Part shown: positions 1-10,658 of the stretch, piece by piece
Position numbering within the stretch: position 1 is the stretch's first letter
How the letters are laid out: each line of letters opens with the position of its first letter
Assembly: GCA_039654915.1 (NCBI GenBank)
Contig: CM077597.1
Location: 58,866,001 to 58,930,000, forward strand
Direction of reading: 5' to 3'
Length of the DNA stretch: 64,000 bases
Origin: Aquilaria yunnanensis
Lineage: Eukaryota > Streptophyta > Magnoliopsida > Malvales > Thymelaeaceae
Translations under genes and position numbers: made by a program
Notes under the pieces: generated by a model
Told to the model about the DNA's origin: nothing
Seen by the model: only the letters and a program-made list of their open reading frames with translations
Database searches by the model: none

Positions 1-2176
1 TTTACTTAACTAGTACTTGTACAAGTACTTGGCCGGTTACACATGGGATTAATGGTCATTTTGGACTTATGTTTGGTTTGTGCTTTGCATTATGAGCCAT
101 GAAATGACCTAAGTGCCTAAATGGGCATGTGAATTAGTGATGAAAGTGTAACCATGTGGAGGTGAGGGCTCAATTGAGCCATGAAAAATAAGTGGAGCCG
201 AAAGCTAACCTATAACCATTTTGGTTACATGTGTCTTGATACCCGAAATGCTTAAGTCCACTTAGCTTCATTGCCTTCATTTTGGGTTTCCTTCTCTAAG
301 ATTGAAAGCTAGCTAACTGTGTTCATGGTTGTGTTGTTGATTTTTCACAAAATTGGTGTTGGATTAAGGGCAATAGGGAGGCAATTGGAGCTAGAGTGAA
401 GGAGACAAGCTAGAAGCCTTTGATTTTGGCACTAATCAACTCAAGATCAAGCTTTGATTTGAAGAAGCAAGGGAGGCCGAGACATTTCAAGCTAGGGTTT
501 GAGGTAATCCTTGCGTTTTTCCTTGAATACATGGTATATGTTCCATGAACAAGGAGTATTGATGCCTAAATGATTATGTGTTAGGCTCATTTGGTTGAGG
601 AACATTTCGGTTGAATGTTGAGCATTGGCCAAGAAGAACACAAGCTTGAATTGAGGTAGGGTTTCACTAGTTACTTGATTGCTTGGTAGTATACCATGAT
701 TCAAGTATTAAAGTGGCTAAGTGATGGTTAAATTTGCTAAATGACCTTAGTTATTTAATGGGCTATTGAGATTGATTCAGTTATGGTTGTTAATTAGCTA
801 ATTGACTATGGACATGTGCTAGAAATCCTAGTGAATGTGGCCATTTTGCTGGTCATTTTGGAGCTCTAGTGGAAGTGGAGTTTATGGTTAAGTTTTGTGT
901 GCAAAAGTGCACAATGGCACATGTTATGGTACTTGGCCGAATGGTCATTGTGGTGTGTGTGTGTGTTCATTGTGTCCTTGAGTGATTCTTTGTGCTTGCT
1001 AACCATTTACTTGATAATGTGGCTCATATGTCTCGGGTTTGTTAGCATGTATATATATATGTTGTGTTTTTGTTGTCTTTGTGTCTTATTTTGCAGGTTA
1101 TTATGAGCAAATGGAGGTTAAGCCTTGAGTTGTATACTCAGCTTAACTAAATAAAACTCTGTTATGAGTTGGTATAATGGTGAACTCTACTGAGTATTTA
1201 TACTCATTGCCCATACATTTGTTTTTCAGGAAAGGATATTCGGCCTGAATAGTTGCTTGAGTTGTGCTAGTGTATTTGAGCTAGTTTGCTTGTATTTCAA
1301 GGTATGTGCCAATGAGTGCTTGGCTTGGTTAGTTTTGTGTATTACAAGTCTTATTTTGAAGTTGGCCGAGACTTATGTCTTAAGATTGTGCAGGCTTTGT
1401 AGAGTAGGAGTTGTCTAGGTGGGCAGCTATGGATATGTGGACACTTACTCTGATCATAGTTTTCACTTTTATGACCATGAACAAGGCCATAGGTTTGGTT
1501 CTGCAGTGTGTCTTGTTCTATGGCATAATTAAGGTTCTGTTTGAGCACTAGGTGCTTTGGGTTGTAACATAACTTGGTATTGAAGACTTTGGAATCATGG
1601 CATGTAGCCATGTATGTGTACTAGGTAGACTACTTTTGTTGTACATGTTTATGTAGTCTCAGTTGCCTAGTTATTTTGTGCTACATGGAGTACCTTGGTA
1701 GGCCAAGTTATGTTTGCACTGCTGGAATGGTTTTGGACTTGTATATGATGGATGGTATGTTTATGTGAATGGAAGTTGTGTTTATCTTGTGAACCTCCTT
1801 TGTAACTATTATGGCCGAATGTACATGTGCACATAAACTTGAGTTTTCAACGAAATGGTTATGTTGGGCTTCTTGGTTGCCATTCTAAGTAGCACACTTG
1901 AATTTCATTAAGTGTTTGCCTTGCTTGTCATGCAAGTAATCTATTACAGCCTTGCTTGTTCTGCAAGTTAGTGGTATTGGGCCTTACTTCTGCTGCAAGT
2001 AACTATTTGGGTTTTATTCATAAGCCTCCTGGGCCACCTCCCAGGCTAACACCTTAAGAAAATAAGACTTAAGGTTAAGGTACAGTAGTTTGCCAAATTG
2101 AAAGGTTGGTAAATAAACCTTAGTTGGGTGTTTGTATTACAGAGTGTTTGGGCCAGGGAATGTGTGAAGTATGACA
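1..2176 (+). mobile_element. LTR of family X, 5' end outside the window
   Basis: This stretch is the approximate reverse complement of the solo LTR at 8201-10548. Shared blocks include the CTTGCTTG/TGCAAGT repeats near 1918-2010, a CACCTCCCAG block near 2036 and the last 30 bases ending in TGACA at 2176. It ends just where sequence of a Tat-type LTR begins (2177), so it was inserted into that LTR. The left end and its target duplication lie outside the window, so I cannot tell whether this is a solo LTR or the end of a longer element. Short open frames here (for example 897-1106) have no recognisable product. Similarity to the other copy is clear but well below identity, so this copy is old. 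Confidence 0.85.
1918..2010 (+). repeat. Short tandem repeats inside family X LTR
   Basis: Three imperfect units built on CCTTGCTTG...TGCAAGT follow one another at about 30-35 bp spacing. The same array, in reverse complement and with about four units, is at 8405-8522. Each unit has complementary halves (CTTGC/GCAAG) and could fold as a small hairpin. Presence in both copies shows that it belongs to the LTR family rather than to this insertion. Confidence 0.6.
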
Positions 2177-2419
2177 TTCTCCTCCAAGCCTTCTGTAAAT
2201 ACCTAGGATGTTTTGAGGTAATACACATTATAGATACCTTCCTACTTACTACTCTCTACAATATCTCCTTCACATACTTACTTGGGCATCGGAGGTTCCT
2301 CCCCGAAAAACACTTCGGGGAACCCCAAACCCATATTCTTAAACTGTTGCAGACATCACTTAGGAGAAGCACCTTCAGACAACCAACATGGCTTACATCA
2401 AAGATGTCCTAGAGCATCA
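2177..2419 (+). repeat. 3' part of Tat LTR (element A)
   Basis: It matches the last part of the Tat LTRs at 20275-20709 and 46133-47183. It shares a CTGTAAATACCTAGGA block (TATAAATACTTAGGA in the others), the ACTTGGGC.TCGGAGG block at 2278-2295, and the CATCA end at 2415-2419 next to a primer site. The 5' part is missing because family X LTR abuts it at 2177. Confidence 0.8.
2301..2320 (+). other. LTR hairpin, CCCCGAA/TTCGGGG stem
   Basis: A 7-bp perfect stem with a short A-rich loop lies directly after the GGGC.TCGGAGG block. The equivalent site in the other Tat LTRs also forms a stem, with compensating base changes (see findings). Confidence 0.6.
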
Positions 2420-2439
2420 TTTGGTGTAGTCTGTAGGAA
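2420..2439 (+). promoter_or_regulatory. Primer binding site of element A, degenerate
   Basis: TTTGGTGTAGTCTGTAGGAA follows the LTR end directly. It is a mutated form of TTTGGCGCCGTCTGTGGGAA, the sequence following the LTR in Tat-type elements; compare the copies at 20710 and, on the minus strand, 19211. The changes are mostly C-to-T or G-to-A. I did not identify the priming tRNA. Confidence 0.7.
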
Positions 2440-3949
2440 GCCATTCCTAGGTCGTAGTTGTAGAGACTCGGCATTCCACGGACAAGGGAGTTCCCATGTC
2501 CTAGTGTTTGCCTGAGCCTCCAACGGCCAACGATCAAGCACCCTTGGACCGTTCCCTACTAAAGGACAAACATCCTTTGATGGTCATAATGGGTTTTCTG
2601 CATGATTTATAGTGCTCCATTATGGGGAAAATGAAACAACAGCTCGACCAAAGGTGGTCACCTGGAGAGGCGTCGTCAGTCATCCCATCAGAGCTCACCC
2701 AATAAAAGCCTTCATAACGAGTTTCCAATGAAGAACCTGCAATCTTATGGATGGTACATGGTGAGGTCAAGATGAAAGGAACCAAGGACTTTACAATGTT
2801 GAAGTTTTTCTCCACATGAGAAGTCCCTGCCTCCCCGATGCCAAAGTTACTCGCCCAGGAAAAGACGTCTCTTCCCACTACTGCATTATCCCTAACAATG
2901 GGAAGATGATGGCACCACAGTCATGATGGAAAAGATCTTAGAAAGGTTGGACATGGTGGAGAAATAGGTCTTTCGAAAGCCCATATGGTTGAGATTATCT
3001 GAAACCTTGACCGGAGATGAATCCCCATTCATTCGAGCAGTAGTGGTGGCACTACTGCTCAACAACTACTGAGTACCTCGCTTGGAGACCTACGATGGGT
3101 GAAGTGACCCCCAAGCTTACCTAGCCAAATATATGAGGAGTGTGGTGCTCCACAGGGCTGATGATGCCACCCTTTGCAAGTGTTTTGAAGTAACACATTC
3201 AAAACTGGCCTTAGCGTGGTATAACTCTTGGGCACCCAGAACAATTATGGGGTTCCAAGACTTATCCATGGTGTTCACACAATAGTTCATCGGGAGTAGA
3301 CTAATGGCAAAGATGCCAGTTCAAATGTTTGACATAGCCCAAAACAATGGGGAGACCATTCGGGACTATGCTAAAAGGTTCAACCAAGATATCCACAGTG
3401 TTCCAAACTTTCACCTAGAAATTTGGATTCTAGCAATGATTTGAGGGTTGAGGAAGGATTCAAAACTCTTCTATGAGTTCTCGAAGGATGCCCCAAACAC
3501 CCTCGAAGAATTCTACCAAAGGGTGAAACAACACATGATAGCTGAGGAACTTTGCATTGGAGGAGCAAAGGCTGATCATCATCAGTCCGAAGGCCAAAGT
3601 CACCAACTTCATTATCATGCCGAGGGATAAGGCAAACCTCGGAAGTGCAGGGGTAAAAGGCCAATGACATTCACCCCCTGAATACCACAAGGACAAATAT
3701 TATGATGGCCTTGGAAACGCAAGGAGAATCAATTCAACATTAGTAGGCCATGACCTCGAACAACAAGAAAAACATGAAGAAATATTGCCAATTTCACCGG
3801 GACCACACGCATGATACTGATGATTGCTTCTAGCTGAGGAAGTGCATTGAGCCCCTAATGAAACAATGGCAACTTCATCCAAGTTATGGATGCCATCACC
3901 TAGGTCCCAGGAAAAAAAAGGGATGATGAGAAAAAGGGAGAAGATGAGG
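2440..3949 (+). pseudogene. Tat gag leader and gag remnant (element A)
   Basis: No product is recognised in 2440-2980. From about 3010 a broken frame reads like Tat gag: PFIRAVVVALLL, then VPRLETYDG, then SDPQAYLAKYMRSVVLHRAD, the usual start of the gag core, followed by LALAWYNSW and, at 3448-3630, KDSKLFYEFSKDAPNTLEEF. The last block matches element C gag at 33440-33540. Stops are present in the core (for example within VPRLETYDG-stop-SDP). The frame is cut at 3949 by the solo LTR and continues after 6428. Gag would form the particle; this copy cannot make it. Confidence 0.75.
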
Positions 3950-6428
3950 TGTTACCCACTCCAGGGTTGTCCAGTTATGGTGTCAAAATTGTGCATTTAA
4001 AACTCTCAGAATCGGTATGTTTTGTAAGCCATAAAAAATAATACCCATAGTGTGCATACCCAAGTAGCCTTCTTGGGCACTAAGTAACCGTATGCATATT
4101 GGTCCAACCATTACATACATATTGACATTTTCTTCACACCATGGCAACAAGGAAGAAAAACACTAGCACAAGTCTTAATCTTGGCTACCACACATTAGGC
4201 AATTTTATTAAGTGTAAGTCACCAGCCATTGCACCTTAAACTTCTTCCAAAAAAATGTATTAATTTAGACATATAACCCCCTATTTTATTTGCTTCATTA
4301 TCAAGTATAGTCTTTAAGCAAACCAAGGAAATTCGTTTTACATCAGTAGCCCACCTATGGACCAAGTTATGGATTTTTTAAGTTCGTTGCAAAATTTTGA
4401 CCAAATGAACACAAACTTGGCAAACTACGTCATATCTTGGGTTACAAAGCTCCAAATTCATAAATTCAAAATCCTAGTTTACCCTATGGATGTGCTCTAG
4501 GCGTGGTTAAAATTCCATACTAATATTCATTCTACACATGAAGATATGGAACTTTGAGTGCAAGTCCAAATTCTGGTCACTTTATAACCATTTTGTCCAT
4601 ACAAAATTTCATAAGTGTGCAAACACTTCATTCACAAGGGGCAAACCTTCCAAGGCTATCGAATACATGTACAATACATATAAGAATTACACACTCTCAC
4701 ATCTAGCAACTATGTGGCCAAAATAGAATTTATAAGTAAGCAGCTGATCATTCACACTTAGACAGCTTTGCACCACATCACATACATAGCCAAAACATTA
4801 CTCAAATGTTCACATACTTGTCTCATTCTACATACACTACATGTACATGCATACATGCACTATAAAATGGTCCTAAATCAGTGAAATGCATACCTTAAGT
4901 TACAAGATTGCCTGAGACACAATGGACTCCAGAACAGGATGCTTGACAACTGCTGCAGAACACAATAAGCAACATCACTAAAAATACCAAATGTGCTCCT
5001 AAAATCACAAAAATTTCTAGATCAAAACTAAACATATTGAAGCTTAAGTATCTAAAAATTAAGAGCAAAACTCAAACCAAAAAGGTTAGCTTGAAGGTGA
5101 TCTTTCAGCTGGACCTAAAATGATAGAATTGAGGGGAGTAAGTTTCATTAAAAAACTTAGTTAGGGTAATACTTGGATTCGATAGGCAATGTAAGCATCA
5201 TCAAAATCCGCATCCAAATACACTAAAACAAAAAACTGTAATGCATATATACAAGAAATAGCAACCAAATGCAGCAGCCATTCACAACCAACAAATGCAT
5301 CACAAGCAGTAGCGACATAAAACATAGGTTAGTCCATAAAACATGCAATAAACTTAAGTAAATCACCATGGAAGCCCTCCTCAAGCTAATGATTAGTCTT
5401 AGGAGGATTTTAACACTAGTTAGTACTAGCTTTGGGCTCTAGAAACCCACACTTCACTGTCATCATTGTGCACTTCACACTAGGTCACAAAACCTTCAAC
5501 AAATACACTTCGCTCACTATGCTTGGTTCATCAAGCTTATGGCTCTCTTCCAAGATTAGCTAGCTCCATGGTTGCTTGAAAATGCAGAAAACAACCCATT
5601 AGAGCAAGAGAACCCTTACCAAAGTGGGTAGGCTAAAAATCAAGCTTGTTCCTTGAAGTATCTAAGCAATAGCTCTAGTTTACTTCCAATTGCTTCCTTT
5701 TACCCTCAATTTCAATCAATTGCAAGTTTAAAGGTGTGGTGGATATGGATGAAGTGTGGCTGCATTCTTGGGCTGGAGGAGGGCAAAAATGGGAGGGAGA
5801 TAACTGAGTTGGCCACTTAAATGGGCTTAAATCAGCTTAAGAGCACAAAACACACTTAACAAGCTTAACCTTGCTTTATGTCATTTCCCTTCTCACTAAT
5901 TATGGTTTCTTTGTCTTAAACTCATTGGTCCACATGTGCCAACATTTTGGACCCATTTACAATCCATTGCTAGCCTCCCCTAGGTGGGATAATCCCACAA
6001 CTTTACCCTTTGACTTAAGTCAAAAGCTTGAACACCTTAAGGTTTACACTAAGACATTTAGGTCCTTAATGCCTTTAATGTTTCCTTCTCCCAAACTTGT
6101 CTACCATGACCAATTTGGTCCTCCAATAGCAGTTTCATACCATTTATATCCTTCTCATAACTCTCCAAATCTCTTTTATGAAAGTTTTACAATTGAGTAC
6201 CCGAATTTCTAAAATCTTACAAAAAATTCCGTAGGTTGCTTGACAAATAAGCAATCCTTAAGACATTTTTTGGGGGCCAAGTTACCAACTTGGAAAACTT
6301 TTAAGAAGGTGTTGATCATGCCTTTTACCCCTCACACTTCAATCATAGTGATGAGAATTACACAATATAATGGTTTTTGACCATTACGCCACATTTTGTA
6401 ATTATCCCATTTTTGTGAGGTGGTAACA
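3950..6428 (-). mobile_element. Solo LTR of family F (2479 bp)
   Basis: It begins TGTTACCC and ends GGTAACA. Throughout, it is the reverse complement of the LTRs of element F (24835-27321 and 30906-33389). The flanking 5-mers TGAGG (3945-3949) and TAAGG (6429-6433) differ at one base, as expected for an aged target duplication. The Tat gag frame of A resumes directly after it, so the host site is intact. No internal retrotransposon sequence lies between the ends, so this is a solo LTR made by LTR-LTR recombination. The open frame at 5871-6212 lies inside it and has no support as a gene. Confidence 0.9.
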
Positions 6429-6836
6429 TAAGGAGTACCATTCCGATAGATGTCGAACAAACCAAAGTCCAAGGAAACACTCACCACCCTCTACTGGGTT
6501 GATCCAGACAATAACTACCGGATTACCCTTAGCTAAGAGAAAGTGGAAGGTGAGGGAGGTAGCAATGATGGAATATGATAGTCCTGCAAACAAGCTCATG
6601 CGAAGGGACGGGTCGGTAGTAAAGCTCCCACATGATAACCTTTTTCTAATGGCAGCAAGGTTGGAAATTGGGATGTCAAGAGAGTGCACAACAATGACGG
6701 TTCAAATACCAACAGATTGTTTGCACATTTGCTACCAAATTTAAGCACCCTCGAGAGTGATCTCAAACCTATAACGTTGCCAACATTTACAGTTGGCTCT
6801 GCAGAGCTTCTAGTCTTGGGATGGATTGACCTACAA
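6429..6836 (+). pseudogene. Tat gag end and protease remnant (element A)
   Basis: The frame resumes after the solo LTR and can be aligned with 33950-34340 of element C: a proline-rich link, then KRKWKVREVAMMEYDSPANKL (KRKAWEILVIEFGNPSNKL in C), then HDNLFLMAARL. The protease active region (DNGSNADVLF in C) is frameshifted here, near 6690-6730. At about 6835 the WIDL block of the protease end joins directly to the CIDF.NVNDA block of RT. This is a deletion of about 0.6 kb compared with C. Confidence 0.7.
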
Positions 6837-8200
6837 ATATGTATTGACTTTTGAAATGTCAATGATGCTTGTCCCAAGGACTCATATCCTCTACCATCAA
6901 TAGATCAATTGATAGATTCCACTACCGAACACGGGCTATTGAGTTTCCTCAACATATTCAGTGGGTACCACCAAGTTCGGATGAACATTGAGGATGAGGA
7001 AAAGACTACATTCATAACCAATGTCGGTATGTATTGCTACATGAGAATGCCCTTCTACCTCTAGATTGTAGGAGCCACATATCAAAGGTTGACGAATAGA
7101 GTGTTTGATTCCCAGATCAGGAGAAATATGGAGGTATATGTCAATGATATGATACTTCAAATCAAACTACCCAATGATCATATCGTAGACTTACAGGAAA
7201 CCTTCCAACAACTTTGTACCTTCAGTGTCTGTCTCAACCCCAACAAATGCATATTCAGGGTAATAGCTACCAATTTCCTTGGCTTTATGGTATCCGAGAG
7301 AGGCATGATGCCAATCCAGAAAAAGTCAAGACCTTACTTGAATTTCAAACTCCTATAACCATCAAGGACATACAAAGGCTTACTGGCAGAATAATGGCAC
7401 TTAGCAAATTCATTTCTAGGTACGGGGATCAGTGTCAACCCTTCTTAAAGGTGCTCACCAAAACAGCCAAAGGAGAAGTTAAGACTCATGCCAAAGAGCA
7501 CACTTGGAATGAAGAATATCAAAAAGCCTGGGATGAACTTAAAAATTACTTGTCCAACTTACCAACACTTTAGCAACCAGGGGAGGGAAAACCCCTCATA
7601 CTCTACCTAGCTATTAGAAAAAAATGCGTGAGTTTAGTGCTTCTCAGGGAGGAAAAATGACAACAATGGCCGATATACTATGTTAGCATGTCATTACACT
7701 GAGCCAAAGTAACATAGCCAACACTGTAAAAAGCTATCTATGCCTTAGTCATGGCAAGCATAAGACTTTAGCCTTGCTTCCAAGGACACTTTGCTATGGT
7801 GTGAAGTAGTTTACCTCTTTGAGATATCATGAAGAAGGTGGATCATTTGGGCCTATTATCAACCTGGCACATTAAGCTTAGTAAGTATGACATTATGTAT
7901 AAACTGAGGAAAGCGATAAAAGCTCAGGCCTTAACAGATTTCATCGCCAAATTGCCAAAAAGTGAATGTGCATCAAAGAACCTTAGAGACGAGGATATTT
8001 AGTGGATGCTTTTCATGGATGGTGCTTTCAGCTCAGAACACCAGGGTGCCGGTATAATACTACAAGGAACCAAAGGTGTGAAGGCCTTGAAAGTTATCAA
8101 ATTTGGATTCTATGTCACTAATAGTATTGCCAAATATGAAGCTCTTAAAGCAGGCTTGCGATTGGCAAAAAGGGTCAATATAAAAAAGCTGAAGGTTTAC
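6837..8200 (+). pseudogene. Tat RT, RNase H and second RNase H, first part (element A)
   Basis: RT runs from CIDF.NVNDACPKD through GLLSFLNIFSGYHQVRM (about 6940) and EEKTTFITN. The catalytic YVDD box is YVND at 7137-7148, so one metal-binding aspartate is lost. A frameshift occurs near 7320. The connection and RNase H follow (TGRIMALSKFISRYGDQCQPF at about 7383; YYVSMSLH near 7680), with several stops. The second RNase H starts at about 8005 with WMLFMDGAFSSEHQGAGIIL and is cut at 8200 by a solo LTR. The pair of RNase H domains marks the Tat lineage. Confidence 0.8.
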
Positions 8201-10548
8201 TGTCACACCCCACACAGTCCCCGGCCCATGTACACTTTGTAACAGTCACCCATTTTTGTCAAAAGTTGCCAAACTAATAAGTTTCAAATGTTATTACCAA
8301 GCTTTTCAATTCGGCCAACCTTTGTTATTGGGCTTTAAGTCTTATTTTGTTAAGTTAATGGGCTGGGAGGTGGCCCAAGAGGCTTCTAAGAGTATTGGAA
8401 CAAATACTTGCAACAAAAGCTAGGCCCACTACCACTAACTTGCAATACAAGCAAGGCTATAATTGATAACTTGCATAACAAGCAAGGCCATAAAAGATAT
8501 CTTGCAATGCAAGCAAGGCATACACTCATGTAATAAGTGTCTAAGTTGTGTGACCCTTCCAAGTGTACTACCATGCATGGCAACAAAGAAGCCCACCTAA
8601 GTCTTCCAGGTTTGAAAACCAACTTTCATATGCATATGAACATTTGGCCAAGCTAGAACATAAGAGGTTTTCCATTCAAACACATCCATCAGTCATATAT
8701 ATTCAAGTCTTACTTGGCTCATAAGCATCCATCATTTACATGTCCAAAACCATCATCCACCAAGCATAATTTGGCATACAAAAGTACTCCAAGTACCACA
8801 AAACCTAGGTGCACCCGAGACTACACATATGTACAACAAAAGTTAGCCTATAGAGTACACATAACTTGGCCACATGCCAAGGTTCACCAAAGTTCAAAGT
8901 TTACCAAATTATGCTTACAACTTGAGAACTTCACTCTCCAAAAAGAACCTTAAGTGTGCCATAGAGGAGTACACACTGCAACACTAGGCCTATTGCCATG
9001 TTCATGGCCATAAACATGAAGACCACAATCAAAGCAATCGTCCAGACATCCATCCTGCTCACCTAGACAGTCCCACAACTACTCAAGCCTGCAAAACGTA
9101 AAGTATAAGTTTTGGCCAAAACTATAACTCAAAACTTGTACATACATAACCATAACCATAAGCCAAGCAATCATTGGCACTTACCTTGAACTCCAGGGCA
9201 CACTAGCACGCTAGCAAAATCCACACAACCACAACTACTGAAGCTGAATATCTTTTTCTGAAACACAAATGTATGGGCATGAGTACAAAACTCAGTAGGA
9301 TTCACAACTCATAACGACCATACATGGTCTATTTAGTTAAGTCCGAAACTTAACCTCCTTAGTGCTAAGTTTTCCTACAACCAAAAAGATAAAGACAAGA
9401 AAAAAAATACATATACATGTATAACATGGATCATCCGAGACACTATAGAATCATTAACACTACCTACATAGGTTAGCACACACAAACAACTCAATCAAGC
9501 ACACAACTCACACACACATTCCCAACTTGTCTCTCGGCCGAAGCCACTAGTATGCGCTCATGTGTATCTTTGTACACCAATCTTCACCATTCCAATCCTC
9601 CTTCCACTAGAGCTCTGAAATCATTAGTAAGTTGGCCTCACTCTCTAAGATTTCTAACACATACCATTAACTTGACTAGCTAGCCAAAAACAACAAGAAC
9701 ACGAAAGTTCTCCAATATGCCCATCAAGCAACTAAGATCATTTAGAACAATTAACCATTACTTAGTCACTTTAACTACTTAAATAATGGAAAATTACCAA
9801 GCAAAAAAGTAGACATGAATCCTACCTCTACAAAACAAAGCTTAAGTTCTCGGTTGAGCTTGTGTGACTAAGGCCAAGATCAAACTTCCAAATCAAGGTT
9901 GCCTAACACAACAAGGCCTTCATTTAGTCATCATAATCACTTGATCATGGATATTTACCAAGAAATCCAAGTGAACTATGAATCTTACCTCAAAATTAAG
10001 CTTGAGCAACTCTCGGCCGAACCTTGTTTCTTCAATTCCAAGCTACAAACTTGAAACTCAAGGTTGCCTACCACCAAAATTAAGGAATCCAAGCTTGATT
10101 TCATTTTCCAAGCTTCAATTCATCAACAATCCGGCATGAATTTGGCAACAACACGTTATGAGCTCTGAAGAACACAATAAACTCGGTTAAACCGAGACTA
10201 AGAATGGCAATGAGTACTAAGTCTTTAGTGGAAGCATGCATTAGCCGAGAATGGCAACAAAAAAGGCCTAATACTCACTCTCGGCCTTACAAACTTTGCA
10301 TGGTGCTATTAAACAGTGAAGACTTCATAGTCTCACTTAAATCACTCGGTTAGAAGTTCATAATGGCCACTTAACTTTATTTCTCACCATTCACAACATA
10401 GTCATTATTTCATGTGCACATTGAACCCAAGACTTCTCGGTTTTGCACGCACATCACTAATCACATTTTCATTCAAGTGCTTCAAGTTTTGTTTTACATT
10501 TTCCTTGCATTCTTGGCCTAAGCCAAGCACTGCGGAATGGTCCTGACA
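8201..10548 (-). mobile_element. Solo LTR of family X (2348 bp)
   Basis: The ends are TGTCACACC and ...CCTGACA, with TGTCA/TGACA as inverted termini. A perfect 5-bp duplication TTTAC lies at 8196-8200 and 10549-10553. Removing the LTR and one TTTAC restores the second RNase H frame of element A (KKLKVY then SNSQLVVWKM). It is the reverse complement of 1-2176. No protein-coding internal region is seen. The family has a 2.3 kb LTR, but its internal part is absent from the window, so its lineage is unknown. Confidence 0.92.
8405..8522 (-). repeat. Tandem repeats in family X LTR
   Basis: About four units of roughly 31 bp with the core ACTTGCAATACAAGCAAGGC and variants. Each has complementary arms (CTTGC/GCAAG). 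The same array, inverted, is at 1918-2010. Confidence 0.65.
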
Positions 10549-10658
10549 TTTACAGTAACTCACAACTAGTAGTTTGGAAGATGATAGGGGAATATGAAGT
10601 CAAAGACCTACAATTGGCAAAGTATCATAGCCTCGTGAAAGAACAAATAAAGGGATTT
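10549..10658 (+). pseudogene. Second RNase H, continued (element A)
   Basis: After the solo LTR the frame reads SNSQLVVWKMIGEYEVKDLQ and on to KYHSLVKEQIKGF. The family motif is SDSQLVV; the aspartate is asparagine here. The frame stops where the 5' LTR of element B starts at 10659; the 5 bases before it are GATTT. Confidence 0.8.

Larger units (their letters stand above)
2177..10658 (+). mobile_element. Tat-lineage Ty3/gypsy element A, decayed and interrupted
   Basis: Read in order: the end of an LTR (2177-2419), a primer site (2422), gag (about 2990-3949 and 6429-6500), a protease remnant, RT, RNase H and the start of a second RNase H. Solo LTRs at 3950-6428 and 8201-10548 split the frame, and element B cuts it off at 10659. 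When the solo LTRs and one copy of each duplication are removed, coding resumes without loss at both sites. The frame carries many stops and frameshifts and a deletion that joins protease to mid-RT near 6835. Integrase and the 3' LTR are not found. It is the most decayed Tat copy in the window. Confidence 0.85.

Noticed and set aside
897..1106. Small open frame with hydrophobic residues as a host membrane peptide
   Set aside because: It lies in a retrotransposon LTR, is T-rich, and is not kept in the other copy of the LTR.
5871..6212. 113-codon open frame as a gene
   Set aside because: It lies within the solo LTR of family F and is not kept as an open frame in the other LTR copies.
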